Below are positions 25,804-34,784 of a DNA stretch of 64,000 nucleotides, one piece after another. A model generated the notes under the pieces. It was not told the origin of the DNA, did no database searches, and saw nothing but the letters and a program-made list of their open reading frames with translations. The stretch is taken from the NCBI GenBank assembly GCA_964397655.1, contig CAYNKA010000002.1:1-64000 (forward strand), read 5' to 3'. The translations under genes were made by a program, and so were the position numbers. This DNA comes from CAYNKA01 sp964397655 (GTDB lineage Bacteria; Spirochaetota; Spirochaetia; DTKZ01). Position 1 is the stretch's first letter, and each line of letters opens with the position of its first letter.

Positions 25804-26217
25804 ATGAACATGTCCGGAACGAACCAGGAGTTCATCCTCTGCGTGGACGACGAGGCCATAATCCTCATGTCGCTCAAATTCGAACTGAAAAGCCGTTACG
25901 GGTCCCGCTTCGGTTACGAAACGGCCCTGAACGCGGAAGAAGCCCTCGACATCATCGATTCGCTCTACAGATCCGGAGCGAGGATCATCCTCCTCCTGTC
26001 GGATTGGCTCATGCCTGGCATGAAGGGTGACGAATTCGTCCTCGCCGTCCACAAGAAATTCCCGGACATACGCTCGGTCATCATCTCCGGCCACAGCGAC
26101 GAGTTCTCCATCCAACGGGCGAAGAACGAAGGAAACCTCATCGCCTGCCTGAAGAAACCCTGGAATTCGCACGACCTCTTTTCGATCATCGACGACATCC
26201 TTCAGCCCCAAGCCTGA
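25804..26217 (+). CDS. Stand-alone response regulator receiver protein
   Basis: 137 residues consisting of a single receiver domain. The acidic pair in I-L-C-V-D-D-E-A, the phosphorylatable aspartate in L-L-L-S-D-W-L-M-P, the serine in V-I-I-S-G-H and the lysine in L-K-K-P-W are all present. No output domain follows. The ATG at 25804 is chosen because the extension to 25750 adds unconserved residues. No histidine kinase is nearby, so partner and output are unknown. Confidence 0.85.
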   Translation: MNMSGTNQEFILCVDDEAIILMSLKFELKSRYGSRFGYETALNAEEALDIIDSLYRSGARIILLLSDWLMPGMKGDEFVLAVHKKFPDIRSVIISGHSDEFSIQRAKNEGNLIACLKKPWNSHDLFSIIDDILQPQA

Positions 26218-26242
26218 CCGTCCGGAGGAAAAGCGGAAAGAG

Positions 26243-27766
26243 CTATCCGAGCGGAGGCCGATTCGGAGATGATCCCAGCTTCTCCAGTTCCCGGCCCCAG
26301 GGCTCGAACCAGTCCGCGATCGCTTCCTTGAGCGGGGCGAGGCTTTTCCTCGACGCCTCGTACCGACCGGCGTAGTCCGCGGGGATCGATTCCCTGAGCC
26401 TCGCGACGATTTCTTCCCTGTTCATGACCAGATGCCGCCCTTCCCTGTAGAGGACCCGTCCGTTCACGATGGTCGACCTCACGTGGCGGGAAGAGCCCCG
26501 CTGGAGGAGCACGTCGAGGGGATCGTGTCCGTCCCAGGTAAAGGGCTCCGTCAGGCCCTTCCAGTCGAGGATCGCGAGGTCGGCCCTCATGCCCTGCCTG
26601 AGCGCGCCGATTTCGCCCTCGAGCCCGAGGCAGCGCGCCCCGCCCTCGGTCGCCATGCGGAAAAAGTCCCGCGCGCCCAGGCAGGGGGAGCCGGGCCTGA
26701 AGCCGGTGAGCCGGTGAAGCCGCGAGGCGACGCGGATTTCTCCGAGGTAGTCGCGGTCGTCCCCCATCTCCTTGTCGTCCATGCCGATGCCGACGGGAAT
26801 TCCTGCCGCACTCATCGCGGCCACCGGCGCAATCCCGTTCCTCACCCTGAGATTGCAGGAGGGATGGTGGGTGACCGCACAGCCCGAGGCCGCGATCGCC
26901 TCGAGGTCCCCTTCGTCGATCCAGACGCAGTGCCCGAGAACCGTTCCCGGGTCCAGGAGACCTGTATCGGCCATGCGGCGGACCAGGGTCTTTCCGTAGG
27001 TCTTGATGCCGTAAAGGTACTGGTGCGGCGTCTGCTGGACGTGGGTGAAGAACATCCGGCCCTCCGAGGAAGCCCGCCGCTTGATCTCGGCGAACGCGTC
27101 CTCATCCACCCACTGCGGCGCCATGGGACCGTGATGGACCGCGACGAGGGGATGGTTCCTGCGCGTCGAAAGCGCCTTCACGGCAGCGAAGTAGGCCTCG
27201 GGACCGAATCTCGCCCCGGCGTCCCGGATCGCCTCGGCAGTGCGCCGCGCCTCCGTCCCCAGCGAGGCGACGAAGGCGTCGTTGTCTCCGTAGACGAAGG
27301 GGTTCCGGTACGAGAGGGCCGGGGCGAAGGCCGCACCCATGCCGCTCTCCTCGTAGGCGTCCAGGATTCGGGCGAATTCCTCTACCGCTTCCTCGGGCCG
27401 TGCGGGAGCGTGGTTGTGCATCGTCGTCGTGACCCCCGCCTCGACCAGGAGAGTACACTGATAGAGCGTGTCCCAGCGAAGATCGATGGGCGGAAAGCCC
27501 CGAAACTTCCAAACCTCGAGCGTGTCGTCCCCGGCTCCGCGCTGGAAGTCGGTGATCCCCTTGCCGTGACCGTGCGCATTCACGAAGCCGGGGACCACGA
27601 GACAATCCTCCCCGCCGAGGGTCTCGTCCGCCTTTCGGCGCACGGCGATCCCCGCTGCCGGGCCCACCTCGACCACCCTGCCGTCCTCGACGTAAACCGC
27701 CCCGTTCGGAACCACCGTGTCGGCGTCCGCGACGAGGTACTTTCCGCTCACGATCATGCTTCGCAT
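26243..27766 (-). CDS. Amidohydrolase, TRZ/ATZ/SsnA-like
   Basis: 507 residues, with GAAGGAG six bases before the ATG. Metal ligands follow the family: N-A-H-G-H-G (HxH), H-H-G-P-M, T-H-V-Q-Q-T, G-H-C-V-W-I, and G-I-G-M-D-D. These enzymes deaminate or dechlorinate nitrogen heterocycles or hydrolyse cyclic amides with one metal. The substrate is unknown. It is divergent from the M24/TTT operon across a 351-base gap, so it may serve the same pathway. Confidence 0.87.
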   Translation of the reverse strand: MRSMIVSGKYLVADADTVVPNGAVYVEDGRVVEVGPAAGIAVRRKADETLGGEDCLVVPGFVNAHGHGKGITDFQRGAGDDTLEVWKFRGFPPIDLRWDTLYQCTLLVEAGVTTTMHNHAPARPEEAVEEFARILDAYEESGMGAAFAPALSYRNPFVYGDNDAFVASLGTEARRTAEAIRDAGARFGPEAYFAAVKALSTRRNHPLVAVHHGPMAPQWVDEDAFAEIKRRASSEGRMFFTHVQQTPHQYLYGIKTYGKTLVRRMADTGLLDPGTVLGHCVWIDEGDLEAIAASGCAVTHHPSCNLRVRNGIAPVAAMSAAGIPVGIGMDDKEMGDDRDYLGEIRVASRLHRLTGFRPGSPCLGARDFFRMATEGGARCLGLEGEIGALRQGMRADLAILDWKGLTEPFTWDGHDPLDVLLQRGSSRHVRSTIVNGRVLYREGRHLVMNREEIVARLRESIPADYAGRYEASRKSLAPLKEAIADWFEPWGRELEKLGSSPNRPPLG

Positions 27767-28117
27767 GCGATACTCCTTCGGCCCCGGCCAAGCCCGGCGG
27801 AACTCAGCATAGCAGCATTTCCAAGAATTCGGAAGAAAAGGAGTACGGACTTCTTAAAATATAGAATTTCAAATATCGATCTCGGGGCCTCGATGTTCTT
27901 GCAGTCTCCAAATGCGCAAGTCTCGACCTCCGCCGGAGTGTCGGCTTCCGTGTCCGGGCTCGTGAACCCGGGCTGCCGGAAATGCAGCAATAGCCCGCTG
28001 TGAAAAACCTGGTGCATCGACTACAGACAATCATTTCGATGGTTTTTCCACATTTCCTTGACTCCTGATGTCATACGACTTAAGATGAAGGCAACAAGCG
28101 ATGGACAAGGAGTTGCC
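27767..28117. other. Divergent intergenic region (351 bases)
   Basis: Between the amidohydrolase (minus) and the M24 gene (plus). It holds the M24 operon promoter at 28058-28086, an AT-rich block around 27840-27885 and a CCGGG-N8-CCCGG inverted repeat at 27954-27971. A minus-strand reading of 87 codons (27754-28017) is open but has no ribosome site and overlaps the amidohydrolase start. I see no convincing gene or RNA in it. Confidence 0.6.
28058..28086 (+). promoter_or_regulatory. Promoter for M24/TTT operon
   Basis: TTGACT (28058-28063), 17 bases, TAAGAT (28081-28086). Start near 28093; AAGGAG at 28107-28112 then precedes the ATG at 28118. Confidence 0.65.
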
Positions 28118-29218
28118 ATGTTCGTACCGGAAGAAATCGCCGCAAAAAAAACCGCGGTCCGCGGGCTCCTTCGGGAATTGAAGCTCGACGGGATTTATTT
28201 GAAGAAAAGCTCGAATTTCGCCTGGCTTACGGGCGGAGGCTACAACATCGTCGGGCTCGCCACCGAGATCGGAGTCGCGGGCATCCTTCTCACGGCCGAC
28301 AAGGAATACATCGTCTGCCAGAACATCGAAGCGCCGAGGATGGAGAAGGAAGAAATGCTGTGCGCCCAGGGATACGAGATCAGGAGCTTCCCCTGGTACG
28401 AGGACAAGGAAGCCTCGACCGTCGTCTCCCTTGCCGGCAAGGCGATAGGAGCGGATCACGGCTTCCCCGGAGGGACGGACATTTCCGGACGCATCAATCC
28501 CCTGCGCTACTCGCTCTCCCCGTGGGAGGTCGAGCGCTACAAGGACCAGGCGAGGCTGACTGCCCTTGCCGCGGAAGAGACGGCGGAGACCATCCGGCCC
28601 GGAGACACCGAGTACGCGGTCATCGGAAGGCTCGCCGAGAGGCTCTGGGCCCGCGGCATGGACTTCATCATCGCCTTCTGCGCGGCGGACGAGCGAATTT
28701 CGGATTTTCGGCATCCGGTGGCGACCGCGAAAAAGATCGAAAAGCGGGCGATGATCAGCGTCAACTCCCGGCGCAAGGGCCTCATCGTGTCGATCACGAG
28801 ATTCGTGCAGTTCGGCAAGGTCCCTGCCGAGCTCAGGAAGCGATACGAGGACAACGTCTACGTCGACAGCGCCATGATGGCGGCTACCGTACCGGGGCGG
28901 CCCGCCTCCGAGGTCTTTCAGGCCGCGCTCGCGGCATACGCGGAGAAGGGCTTTCCCGAGGAGTACAAGCTCCACCATCAGGGCGGCCCGATCGGCTACA
29001 TAGGCAGGGACTACAAGGCGACCTCCGCGACGAAGGAGATCGTCAGGGAAAACCAGGGCTTCGCCTGGAATCCGTCGATCACCGGGACGAAGAGCGAGGA
29101 CACCATGCTCGCGACCGCGTCCGGGCCCATCGTCCTGTCCGAGCCGGTTGTTTTCCCCGCTTTGACCGTGGAAAAGGGAGGATACAGGTTCAAACGACCG
29201 GCGATTCTTGAATTGTGA
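28118..29218 (+). CDS. M24 (creatinase/aminopeptidase P-like) family protein with altered metal site
   Basis: 366 residues from the ATG at 28118 (AAGGAG five bases upstream). The N-terminal creatinase-like subdomain (G-I-Y-L-K-K-S-S-N-F-A-W-L-T-G-G) and the pita-bread C-terminal domain are recognisable. The metal ligands of M24 peptidases are not: the expected D-x-G region reads I-S-V-N-S-R-R-K-G, the H-x-x-G-H box reads H-H-Q-G-G-P, and the glutamate region reads S-I-T-G-T-K-S-E-D. Creatinase itself works without metal, so a metal-free hydrolase or a ligand-binding role is possible. It opens an operon with a TTT transporter, a LarA-like protein and a UroD-like protein. Confidence 0.82.
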   Translation: MFVPEEIAAKKTAVRGLLRELKLDGIYLKKSSNFAWLTGGGYNIVGLATEIGVAGILLTADKEYIVCQNIEAPRMEKEEMLCAQGYEIRSFPWYEDKEASTVVSLAGKAIGADHGFPGGTDISGRINPLRYSLSPWEVERYKDQARLTALAAEETAETIRPGDTEYAVIGRLAERLWARGMDFIIAFCAADERISDFRHPVATAKKIEKRAMISVNSRRKGLIVSITRFVQFGKVPAELRKRYEDNVYVDSAMMAATVPGRPASEVFQAALAAYAEKGFPEEYKLHHQGGPIGYIGRDYKATSATKEIVRENQGFAWNPSITGTKSEDTMLATASGPIVLSEPVVFPALTVEKGGYRFKRPAILEL

Positions 29219-29258
29219 TCCTAGGGGATTCGTCTCCAGAAAACCGAAGGAGGAAAGT

Positions 29259-30239
29259 ATGAAACGAACGGTATTTACGGTCCTGTTCTGTCTCGTCTGT
29301 GCGAGTCTCGTTTTCGCCGGTGGAGGGACGGAGAAAAAATCGGCCTTCCCCGATAAACCCGTGGAAGCGGTCGTTGCGTGGGCCGCGGGCGGCGGAGCGG
29401 ACCTCGTATTCAGGGCCTTGGGAGCCGTGTTTCCCAAATATGCGAACGGTCAGCCCCTTGTCATCAAGAACGTTCCCGGCGCCGCGGGCGTTCCCGGCAT
29501 CACCGAGTTCATGAAGGCGAAGCCGGACGGATACTCGGTCATGCATTGGAACGTCGCCCACGTCATCAAAACCCACATGAGCAACGTCCCGTTCACGGCG
29601 ACCACCTTCACGCCGGTCATCCAGCTCGTGGTCGCGAGCAATTACATCAACGTCCGACCGGACGCGAAGTGGAAGACACTGAGCGATCTCATCGCCGACG
29701 CCAAGGCCAATCCCGGCAAGATTTCCATGGGCAACGCCGGCCCCGGAGGCGGCAACCACATGGCGGCCCTTCTCCTCGAGGACAAGACCGGAGCGTCGTT
29801 CCTGCACGTGCCCTTCCAGGGAGGCGGTCCCTCCGTCACCGGCCTTTTGAGCGGGCAGGTGGAAACCGCGATGAACATCGCCCCCGAAGGAATTTCCAAC
29901 GCCCAGGCGGGACAGCTCAGAATTCTCGCTGTCTTCGGGGAGAAGCGTTTCGACACCTTCCCGAACGTTCCGACCGCGAAGGAACAAGGGGTCGACCTCG
30001 TCCTCGACCAGTGGCGCGGCGTGGTCGCTCCGCCGAACACGCCTCCCGAGATCGTGGCCCAGCTGCACGACATCTTCAAGAAATGCATGGAAGATCCGGA
30101 ATTCATCAAGAAAATGCAGGAACTCAACGCCATTCCCGCATACAAAAACGGAAAGGAATTCGGAGAAATTGTCGCATCCGAAGACGTCCGCTACGAGAAG
30201 CTGATCAAAGCCAAGAAATTCGGCGACAGGTACAAGTAA
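29259..30239 (+). CDS. tctC: TTT transporter substrate-binding protein (TctC)
   Basis: 326 residues from the ATG at 29259 with AAGGAGGAAAG upstream. A signal peptide ends A-S-L-V-F-A before G-G-G-T-E-K, so the protein is exported. The core (V-P-G-A-A-G-V-P-G, K-P-D-G-Y-S-V, G-G-N-H-M-A-A, F-Q-G-G-G-P-S-V-T) matches the Bug/TctC receptor family, which binds small carboxylates with high affinity. The ligand is not predictable; the operon suggests a compound processed by M24, LarA-like and UroD-like enzymes. Confidence 0.92.
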   Translation: MKRTVFTVLFCLVCASLVFAGGGTEKKSAFPDKPVEAVVAWAAGGGADLVFRALGAVFPKYANGQPLVIKNVPGAAGVPGITEFMKAKPDGYSVMHWNVAHVIKTHMSNVPFTATTFTPVIQLVVASNYINVRPDAKWKTLSDLIADAKANPGKISMGNAGPGGGNHMAALLLEDKTGASFLHVPFQGGGPSVTGLLSGQVETAMNIAPEGISNAQAGQLRILAVFGEKRFDTFPNVPTAKEQGVDLVLDQWRGVVAPPNTPPEIVAQLHDIFKKCMEDPEFIKKMQELNAIPAYKNGKEFGEIVASEDVRYEKLIKAKKFGDRYK

Positions 30240-30250
30240 CGCTCGATGAA

Positions 30251-30280
30251 GGCCGTCCTTTCGGGGCGGCCCGTCTTTTC
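30251..30280 (+). terminator. Intercistronic hairpin between tctC and tctB
   Basis: GGCCGTCC (30251-30258), loop TTTC, GGGCGGCC (30264-30271), then a short T-tract. The eight-pair stem (one G-U) and the T-run look like a partial terminator. It would lower tctB/tctA expression below tctC, as is common where a receptor must exceed its membrane partners. Confidence 0.6.
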
Positions 30281-30310
30281 TGCAAGGAATGCATAACGAA
30301 GGAACACGTC

Positions 30311-30766
30311 GTGAAAGATACCAAGTTAATCGACTTTTGGACCGGCATCGGCGTCATCGCCCTCGGCATCGTGACGATCGTCCTGACCGAAGGCATGCAG
30401 AAGGTCTCCCAAGGAATCGGCCCGGGGGATTATCCGCGGGTGATCGCGATCGGTCTGTGCGCCTTAGGAGCGATCCTCGCGGCCCAGAGCGCGTTGAAAG
30501 GCTTTCCGAGGCCTCAGGGCGGAATTCTCTGGAATCAGATCGGCAGGGTCTTGGTCATGGTACTGGCGACCTTCGCATACCTGCAGCTCATGCGCTATCT
30601 CGGATTTCTCCTCATCACTCCTTTCTTTCTCGCAGCCACCATCTACCTCTACGGATATCGGAAACGGAAAATCCTGATCGCGGTGAGCATCGGAGTCTCC
30701 GCAGCGGTCTATTTCATATTCTACTCGGTTTTTCTCGTCCTGCTTCCCCGGTTCTCCCTGTTCTGA
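30311..30766 (+). CDS. tctB: TTT transporter small membrane subunit (TctB)
   Basis: 151 residues from the GTG at 30311 with GAAGGA upstream. Four transmembrane segments are visible (T-G-I-G-V-I-A-L-G-I-V-T-I-V, then A-I-G-L-C-A-L-G-A-I-L, V-L-V-M-V-L-A-T-F, and a C-terminal pair), and G-I-G-P-G-D-Y-P-R is the conserved TctB motif. Longer in-frame reading back to 29378 is a shadow of tctC. Confidence 0.9.
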   Translation: MKDTKLIDFWTGIGVIALGIVTIVLTEGMQKVSQGIGPGDYPRVIAIGLCALGAILAAQSALKGFPRPQGGILWNQIGRVLVMVLATFAYLQLMRYLGFLLITPFFLAATIYLYGYRKRKILIAVSIGVSAAVYFIFYSVFLVLLPRFSLF

Positions 30767-30785
30767 CGGTTTCGGAGGTGCATTC

Positions 30786-32276
30786 ATGATCGGTCATCTT
30801 CTTCAAGGTTTCGCCTTGGTGTTTCAACCCTTCGCATTCGCCCTCATGGTGTTCGGAGTGGTCCTCGGCATCGTCATCGGGGCGCTTCCGGGTCTCACCG
30901 GATCGATGGGCATCATCCTCCTTCTCCCCCTGGTGTACAAGCTCCCGGCGGACACCGCCCTCGTCATGCTCTGCGGCCTCTTCTGCGGCGCCATGTACGG
31001 CGGGTCGATCTCCGCGATCCTGCTCAGGACGCCGGGGACCCCTTCCGCCTCCGCGACCGTTCTCGACGGTTATCCTCTCTGTCAGCAGGGAAAGGCGGGC
31101 AAGGCGATCGGCATTTCCACGACCGCTTCGTTCTTCGGCGGTCTGTTCAGCACGGTCTGCCTCATCCTGATAGCCCCCCAACTCGCGAAGGTCGCGCTGA
31201 AATTCCAGGCGGCGGACTACTTTTCGCTCTCCATTTTCGGCCTCACGATCATGGCGAGTTCCTCCGGAAGAAACATCGTGAAGGGCCTCATCTCCGGCTG
31301 GTTCGGCCTTCTCGTCTCGACGGTGGGCATCGACGGGATCGTGGGTGTGGAGCGCTTTTCGTTCGGCAACACCTATCTGATGAGCGGATTCGCCCTGCTT
31401 CCGGTACTGATCGGAGTTTTCGCGGTTTCGGAGGTGCTTTCCGAAGCCCAGGAAACGAAGAAAGCGGGCGAAATAATCACCCAGCAGATCAAGGGCATCC
31501 TTCCCTCCCTCGGGGACATCAAGGCCATAGCCATGTCCGTCGCCGTCGGATCCGTCATAGGGGTCTTCATAGGCATCATCCCCGGCACGGGCGGAGCAAT
31601 CGCCTGCTTTCTCGCCTACAACGTCGTCCAACGCTGGTCGAAGAACGGCGACAAGTTCGGCACCGGCGAAATAGAAGGCATCGCCGCCCCGGAATCCGCC
31701 AACAACGCGACGACCGGCGGGGCCCTCATTCCCATGCTCACCCTCGGCGTGCCGGGCGACGTCGTCACCTCGGTCATGCTCGGGGCCCTCATTCTCATAG
31801 GCGTGAAGCCCGGTCCCCTCCTGTTCGTGGAGCATGCGAACGTGGTCTACGCGATCTTCTCCGGCATGATCGTCATCCAATTCCTCATGCTCGGCTTCGG
31901 GCTCCTCTGCGCCAAAGTCTCGCCCCGGATCCTCAAGGTCCCGAATTCGATCCTCATGCCGGTCATCATGGTCCTCTGCGTCATCGGGGCCTATTCCCTC
32001 GGCAACCAGCTCTACGACGTTCTCGTGGCCCTCATCTTCGGCGTCATCGGCTTCTTCATGAAGAAGTACGGATATCCGGGAGCTCCCCTCGTCCTCGGAG
32101 TCATCCTGGGGCCCATGGCGGAGGACAACCTGAACCGCGCCCTGCTCGTATCGGGAAACGACTGGTCGGTGCTGGTCTCGAGGCCGATTTCCGCCGCCTT
32201 CCTCGCTTTTTCCGTCGTCTCGATCGCGTACGCCCTCTGGTCCGCCTATCGCGATTCGAAGAGGGCAAGGGCATGA
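30786..32276 (+). CDS. tctA: TTT transporter large membrane subunit (TctA)
   Basis: 496 residues, normal length, with about 11-12 membrane helices. The signature G-A-L-P-G-L-T-G-S-M-G and its repeat-like partner I-P-G-T-G-G-A-I-A are both present, plus Y-G-G-S-I-S-A-I-L-L-R-T-P-G-T-P. It forms the transport channel with TctB, driven by an ion gradient. GGAGG precedes the start; the stop overlaps the next ATG as ATGA. Confidence 0.93.
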   Translation: MIGHLLQGFALVFQPFAFALMVFGVVLGIVIGALPGLTGSMGIILLLPLVYKLPADTALVMLCGLFCGAMYGGSISAILLRTPGTPSASATVLDGYPLCQQGKAGKAIGISTTASFFGGLFSTVCLILIAPQLAKVALKFQAADYFSLSIFGLTIMASSSGRNIVKGLISGWFGLLVSTVGIDGIVGVERFSFGNTYLMSGFALLPVLIGVFAVSEVLSEAQETKKAGEIITQQIKGILPSLGDIKAIAMSVAVGSVIGVFIGIIPGTGGAIACFLAYNVVQRWSKNGDKFGTGEIEGIAAPESANNATTGGALIPMLTLGVPGDVVTSVMLGALILIGVKPGPLLFVEHANVVYAIFSGMIVIQFLMLGFGLLCAKVSPRILKVPNSILMPVIMVLCVIGAYSLGNQLYDVLVALIFGVIGFFMKKYGYPGAPLVLGVILGPMAEDNLNRALLVSGNDWSVLVSRPISAAFLAFSVVSIAYALWSAYRDSKRARA

Positions 32277-33568
32277 TAACCGTCGGAGGCTCGGGAGACT
32301 GGAAGGTCATAGAGGACCTGCTCAAGGACATCCGGATTCCCAGGATGGCGAGGGTAAGGCAGATTTTCGATCGGCCGGTGATCGAAGACCCTGCGGCCGA
32401 GGTTCGGCGAAGACTCGAGGAAAGCGGCCGACTGGCCGGTCTTCCGCACGGAGCCACGGTCGCGATCGCGGTCGGGAGCCGGGGCATCGCGAACCAGCCC
32501 CTCGTAGTCAAAACCCTGGTCGAAGAGATCGGGAAGGCGGGAGGCAGGCCCTTCCTGGTTCCGGCCATGGGCAGCCACGCGGGCGCTACCGCCGAAGGCC
32601 AGGCGGCCATGCTTCGAGGCATGGGATTCACCGAGGACCGCGTCGGCGCCCCGATCCGTGCGACCATGGAAACCGTCGAGCTCGGGACCACGGAAAACGG
32701 GCTTCCGGTCCTCATAGACCGCTACGCCTGCGAGGCCGACCGGCTCGTCGTCGTGAACCGCATCAAGCCTCACGTCTGCTTCCGCGGACCCTACGAGAGC
32801 GGCCTCATGAAGATGATCACGATAGGACTCGGCAAGCAGCGCGGCGCCGACTACGCCCACAACCTCGGCTTCGGCAAGATGCCCGAGCACGTTCCCGAGA
32901 TAGCGCGCTCAGCCTTGAAGAAGATCCGGCTTCTCTTCGCGGTCGGCCTCGTGGAGAACGCCTTCCACGAGACCTGCAGGATCGCCGTGCTCGGGCCCGA
33001 CGAGATCGCCGACGCGGAGCCCCGGCTTCTCGACGAGGCCCGGCGTCTCTGCCCTCGGCTTTATTTCGACGAGCTGGAGGTCCTCGTCATCGACGAGATC
33101 GGCAAGGACATTAGCGGTTCGGGCTTCGACACGAACGTCGTGGGGCGCTACCATTCCGCGTGGATAAGCGGCGGTCCGAAGATAACCCGCCTTCTCATCC
33201 TCGACATCTCGGCGAAGTCCAAGGGAAACGGAAACGGCCTCGGCATGGCGGACTTCACCACGAAGCGGGCGGCGGAGAAGTTCGACTTCGCGCAGACCTA
33301 CCCGAACACCCTCACCGCGACGCTCACCGGCGGAGTGAAGATCCCCATGGTCCTGCCGAACGATCGTCAGGCGATCCAGGCCTGCATCAAGACCTCGAAC
33401 ATCGAGGATTGGAGCGCCGCGAGAATCGTGCGGATACGCAACACGCTCTGCCTCACGGAAATAGAGGTCTCCGAGAACATGCTGCCCGCCGTCCGGGGCG
33501 ACTCCCGTTTCGAGATCCTCGGCGAACCTTTCGATCCCGCCTTCGACGCGGCGGGCGATCTTTTCTAG
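32273..33568 (+). CDS. LarA-like (DUF2088) domain protein
   Basis: 431 residues, coupled to tctA by ATGA. The region N-R-I-K-P-H-V-C-F-R-G-P, then G-L-M-K-M-I-T-I-G-L-G-K, and an upstream S-H-A-G-A-T-A-E-G-Q place it in the lactate-racemase domain family (PF09861). Nickel-pincer ligand residues of true LarA are not clearly present and no larB/C/E maturation genes are in the window, so racemase activity is doubtful; it may be another 2-hydroxyacid-acting enzyme. Context suggests a carboxylate catabolic role. Confidence 0.78.
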   Translation: MITVGGSGDWKVIEDLLKDIRIPRMARVRQIFDRPVIEDPAAEVRRRLEESGRLAGLPHGATVAIAVGSRGIANQPLVVKTLVEEIGKAGGRPFLVPAMGSHAGATAEGQAAMLRGMGFTEDRVGAPIRATMETVELGTTENGLPVLIDRYACEADRLVVVNRIKPHVCFRGPYESGLMKMITIGLGKQRGADYAHNLGFGKMPEHVPEIARSALKKIRLLFAVGLVENAFHETCRIAVLGPDEIADAEPRLLDEARRLCPRLYFDELEVLVIDEIGKDISGSGFDTNVVGRYHSAWISGGPKITRLLILDISAKSKGNGNGLGMADFTTKRAAEKFDFAQTYPNTLTATLTGGVKIPMVLPNDRQAIQACIKTSNIEDWSAARIVRIRNTLCLTEIEVSENMLPAVRGDSRFEILGEPFDPAFDAAGDLF

Positions 33569-33577
33569 GAGAAGTCC

Positions 33578-34720
33578 GTGACGTCCCGAGAAAGGCTCCT
33601 AGCCGCCCTCTCCCGCAGGGAGCCGGACAGGCTCCCCGTCGACCTGGGAGGAACCGCGACCACGACCATCACGAAGGGCGCCTATCTTCCCCTCCGCTCG
33701 CACCTGGGGCTTCCCGCGCTCGAACCGCGATCCTTGAGCTTCACCGCTGGTTCGGTTCGGCCCGACGAGGACCTCCTGGTACGCTTCCGCATCGACACGC
33801 GCGGCCTCAAACCGGGAGGGCCGGCGGGATTCAAGACTTCCGTCGTGACGGAGGATGCCTACGACGTTTACTTCGACGAATGGGGAATCGGCTACCGAAG
33901 GCCCAGGGACTCCGGGCTCTATTTCGACCAGTTCGCGAACCCGTTGAAGGATCGGGACGCCGAGTACGTCCGCGCCTACCCCTTCCCCCGCGGGGACGAT
34001 CCCGGAAGAATGAAGGGACTCAGGGAGGAGGCCCTCCGGATCAGGGCCTCCGGCTACCCCGTGATCCTGAGCCAGAGCCTCGGAAGCGGCATTCTCCACG
34101 GAGGCACCGCGCTCTTCGGCTTCGAGGACTATTTCTGCCGCATGCTCCTCGAGCCGTCCCTCGTCGACGAGGTGAGCGAACGCATTCTCCGCGGTAAGCT
34201 CGCCTTCTACGAGGCCGTTTTTTCGGAGCTGGGCGATCTCCTCGACGTCGTCGCCGAGGCGGACGACCTCGGGACCCAGCGCGGGGCCTTCCTGAGCCTC
34301 GACGACTACCGCAGGAGAATCAAGCCACATCAGGCGAGGCTCTTCGCGTTCATCAAATCGAAGGCCCCGGGGGTGAAGATCTTCTACCATTCCTGCGGGA
34401 GCGTCGTCGACTTCGTTCCCGACCTCATCGACATCGGGATCGACGCCCTGAATCCCCTCCAGCTCCGCGCCGCGGGAATGGACCCTGCTTTTTTGAAGAA
34501 GGAATTCGGCAGGGACCTCTGCTTCTGGGGAGGCGGAGTCGACACTCAGGACGTCCTTCCGCACGGCACGCCCGAAACGGTGAGGGACGAGGTGCGGCGC
34601 AGGATCGAGGTCTGGGCGAAAGGCGGAGGCTACGTCTTTTCGACGGTTCACAACATCCAGGCGGACGTACCGCCGGAAAACGTCGTCGCCCTCTTCGACG
34701 CGGTGGACGAATTCCGATAG
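33578..34720 (+). CDS. Uroporphyrinogen decarboxylase (URO-D) family methyltransferase-like protein
   Basis: 380 residues with a barrel of the URO-D fold. H-S-C-G-S-V near residue 270 is the His-x-Cys zinc site used by corrinoid methyltransferases MtaA/MtbA; the later ligand region reads V-H-N-I-Q-A-D-V-P-P-E-N-V, where a histidine stands where those enzymes have a cysteine. It is therefore more likely a methyltransferase or related enzyme than a haem-biosynthesis decarboxylase. No corrinoid protein gene is adjacent. It is the last gene of the M24/TTT operon. Confidence 0.85.
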   Translation: MTSRERLLAALSRREPDRLPVDLGGTATTTITKGAYLPLRSHLGLPALEPRSLSFTAGSVRPDEDLLVRFRIDTRGLKPGGPAGFKTSVVTEDAYDVYFDEWGIGYRRPRDSGLYFDQFANPLKDRDAEYVRAYPFPRGDDPGRMKGLREEALRIRASGYPVILSQSLGSGILHGGTALFGFEDYFCRMLLEPSLVDEVSERILRGKLAFYEAVFSELGDLLDVVAEADDLGTQRGAFLSLDDYRRRIKPHQARLFAFIKSKAPGVKIFYHSCGSVVDFVPDLIDIGIDALNPLQLRAAGMDPAFLKKEFGRDLCFWGGGVDTQDVLPHGTPETVRDEVRRRIEVWAKGGGYVFSTVHNIQADVPPENVVALFDAVDEFR

Positions 34721-34784
34721 TCCCGAAGCCCGCCGGTTCAGCGTCGACCGCAGGGATTTTACTCTTGCCTCCGCCTTTTCCCCG

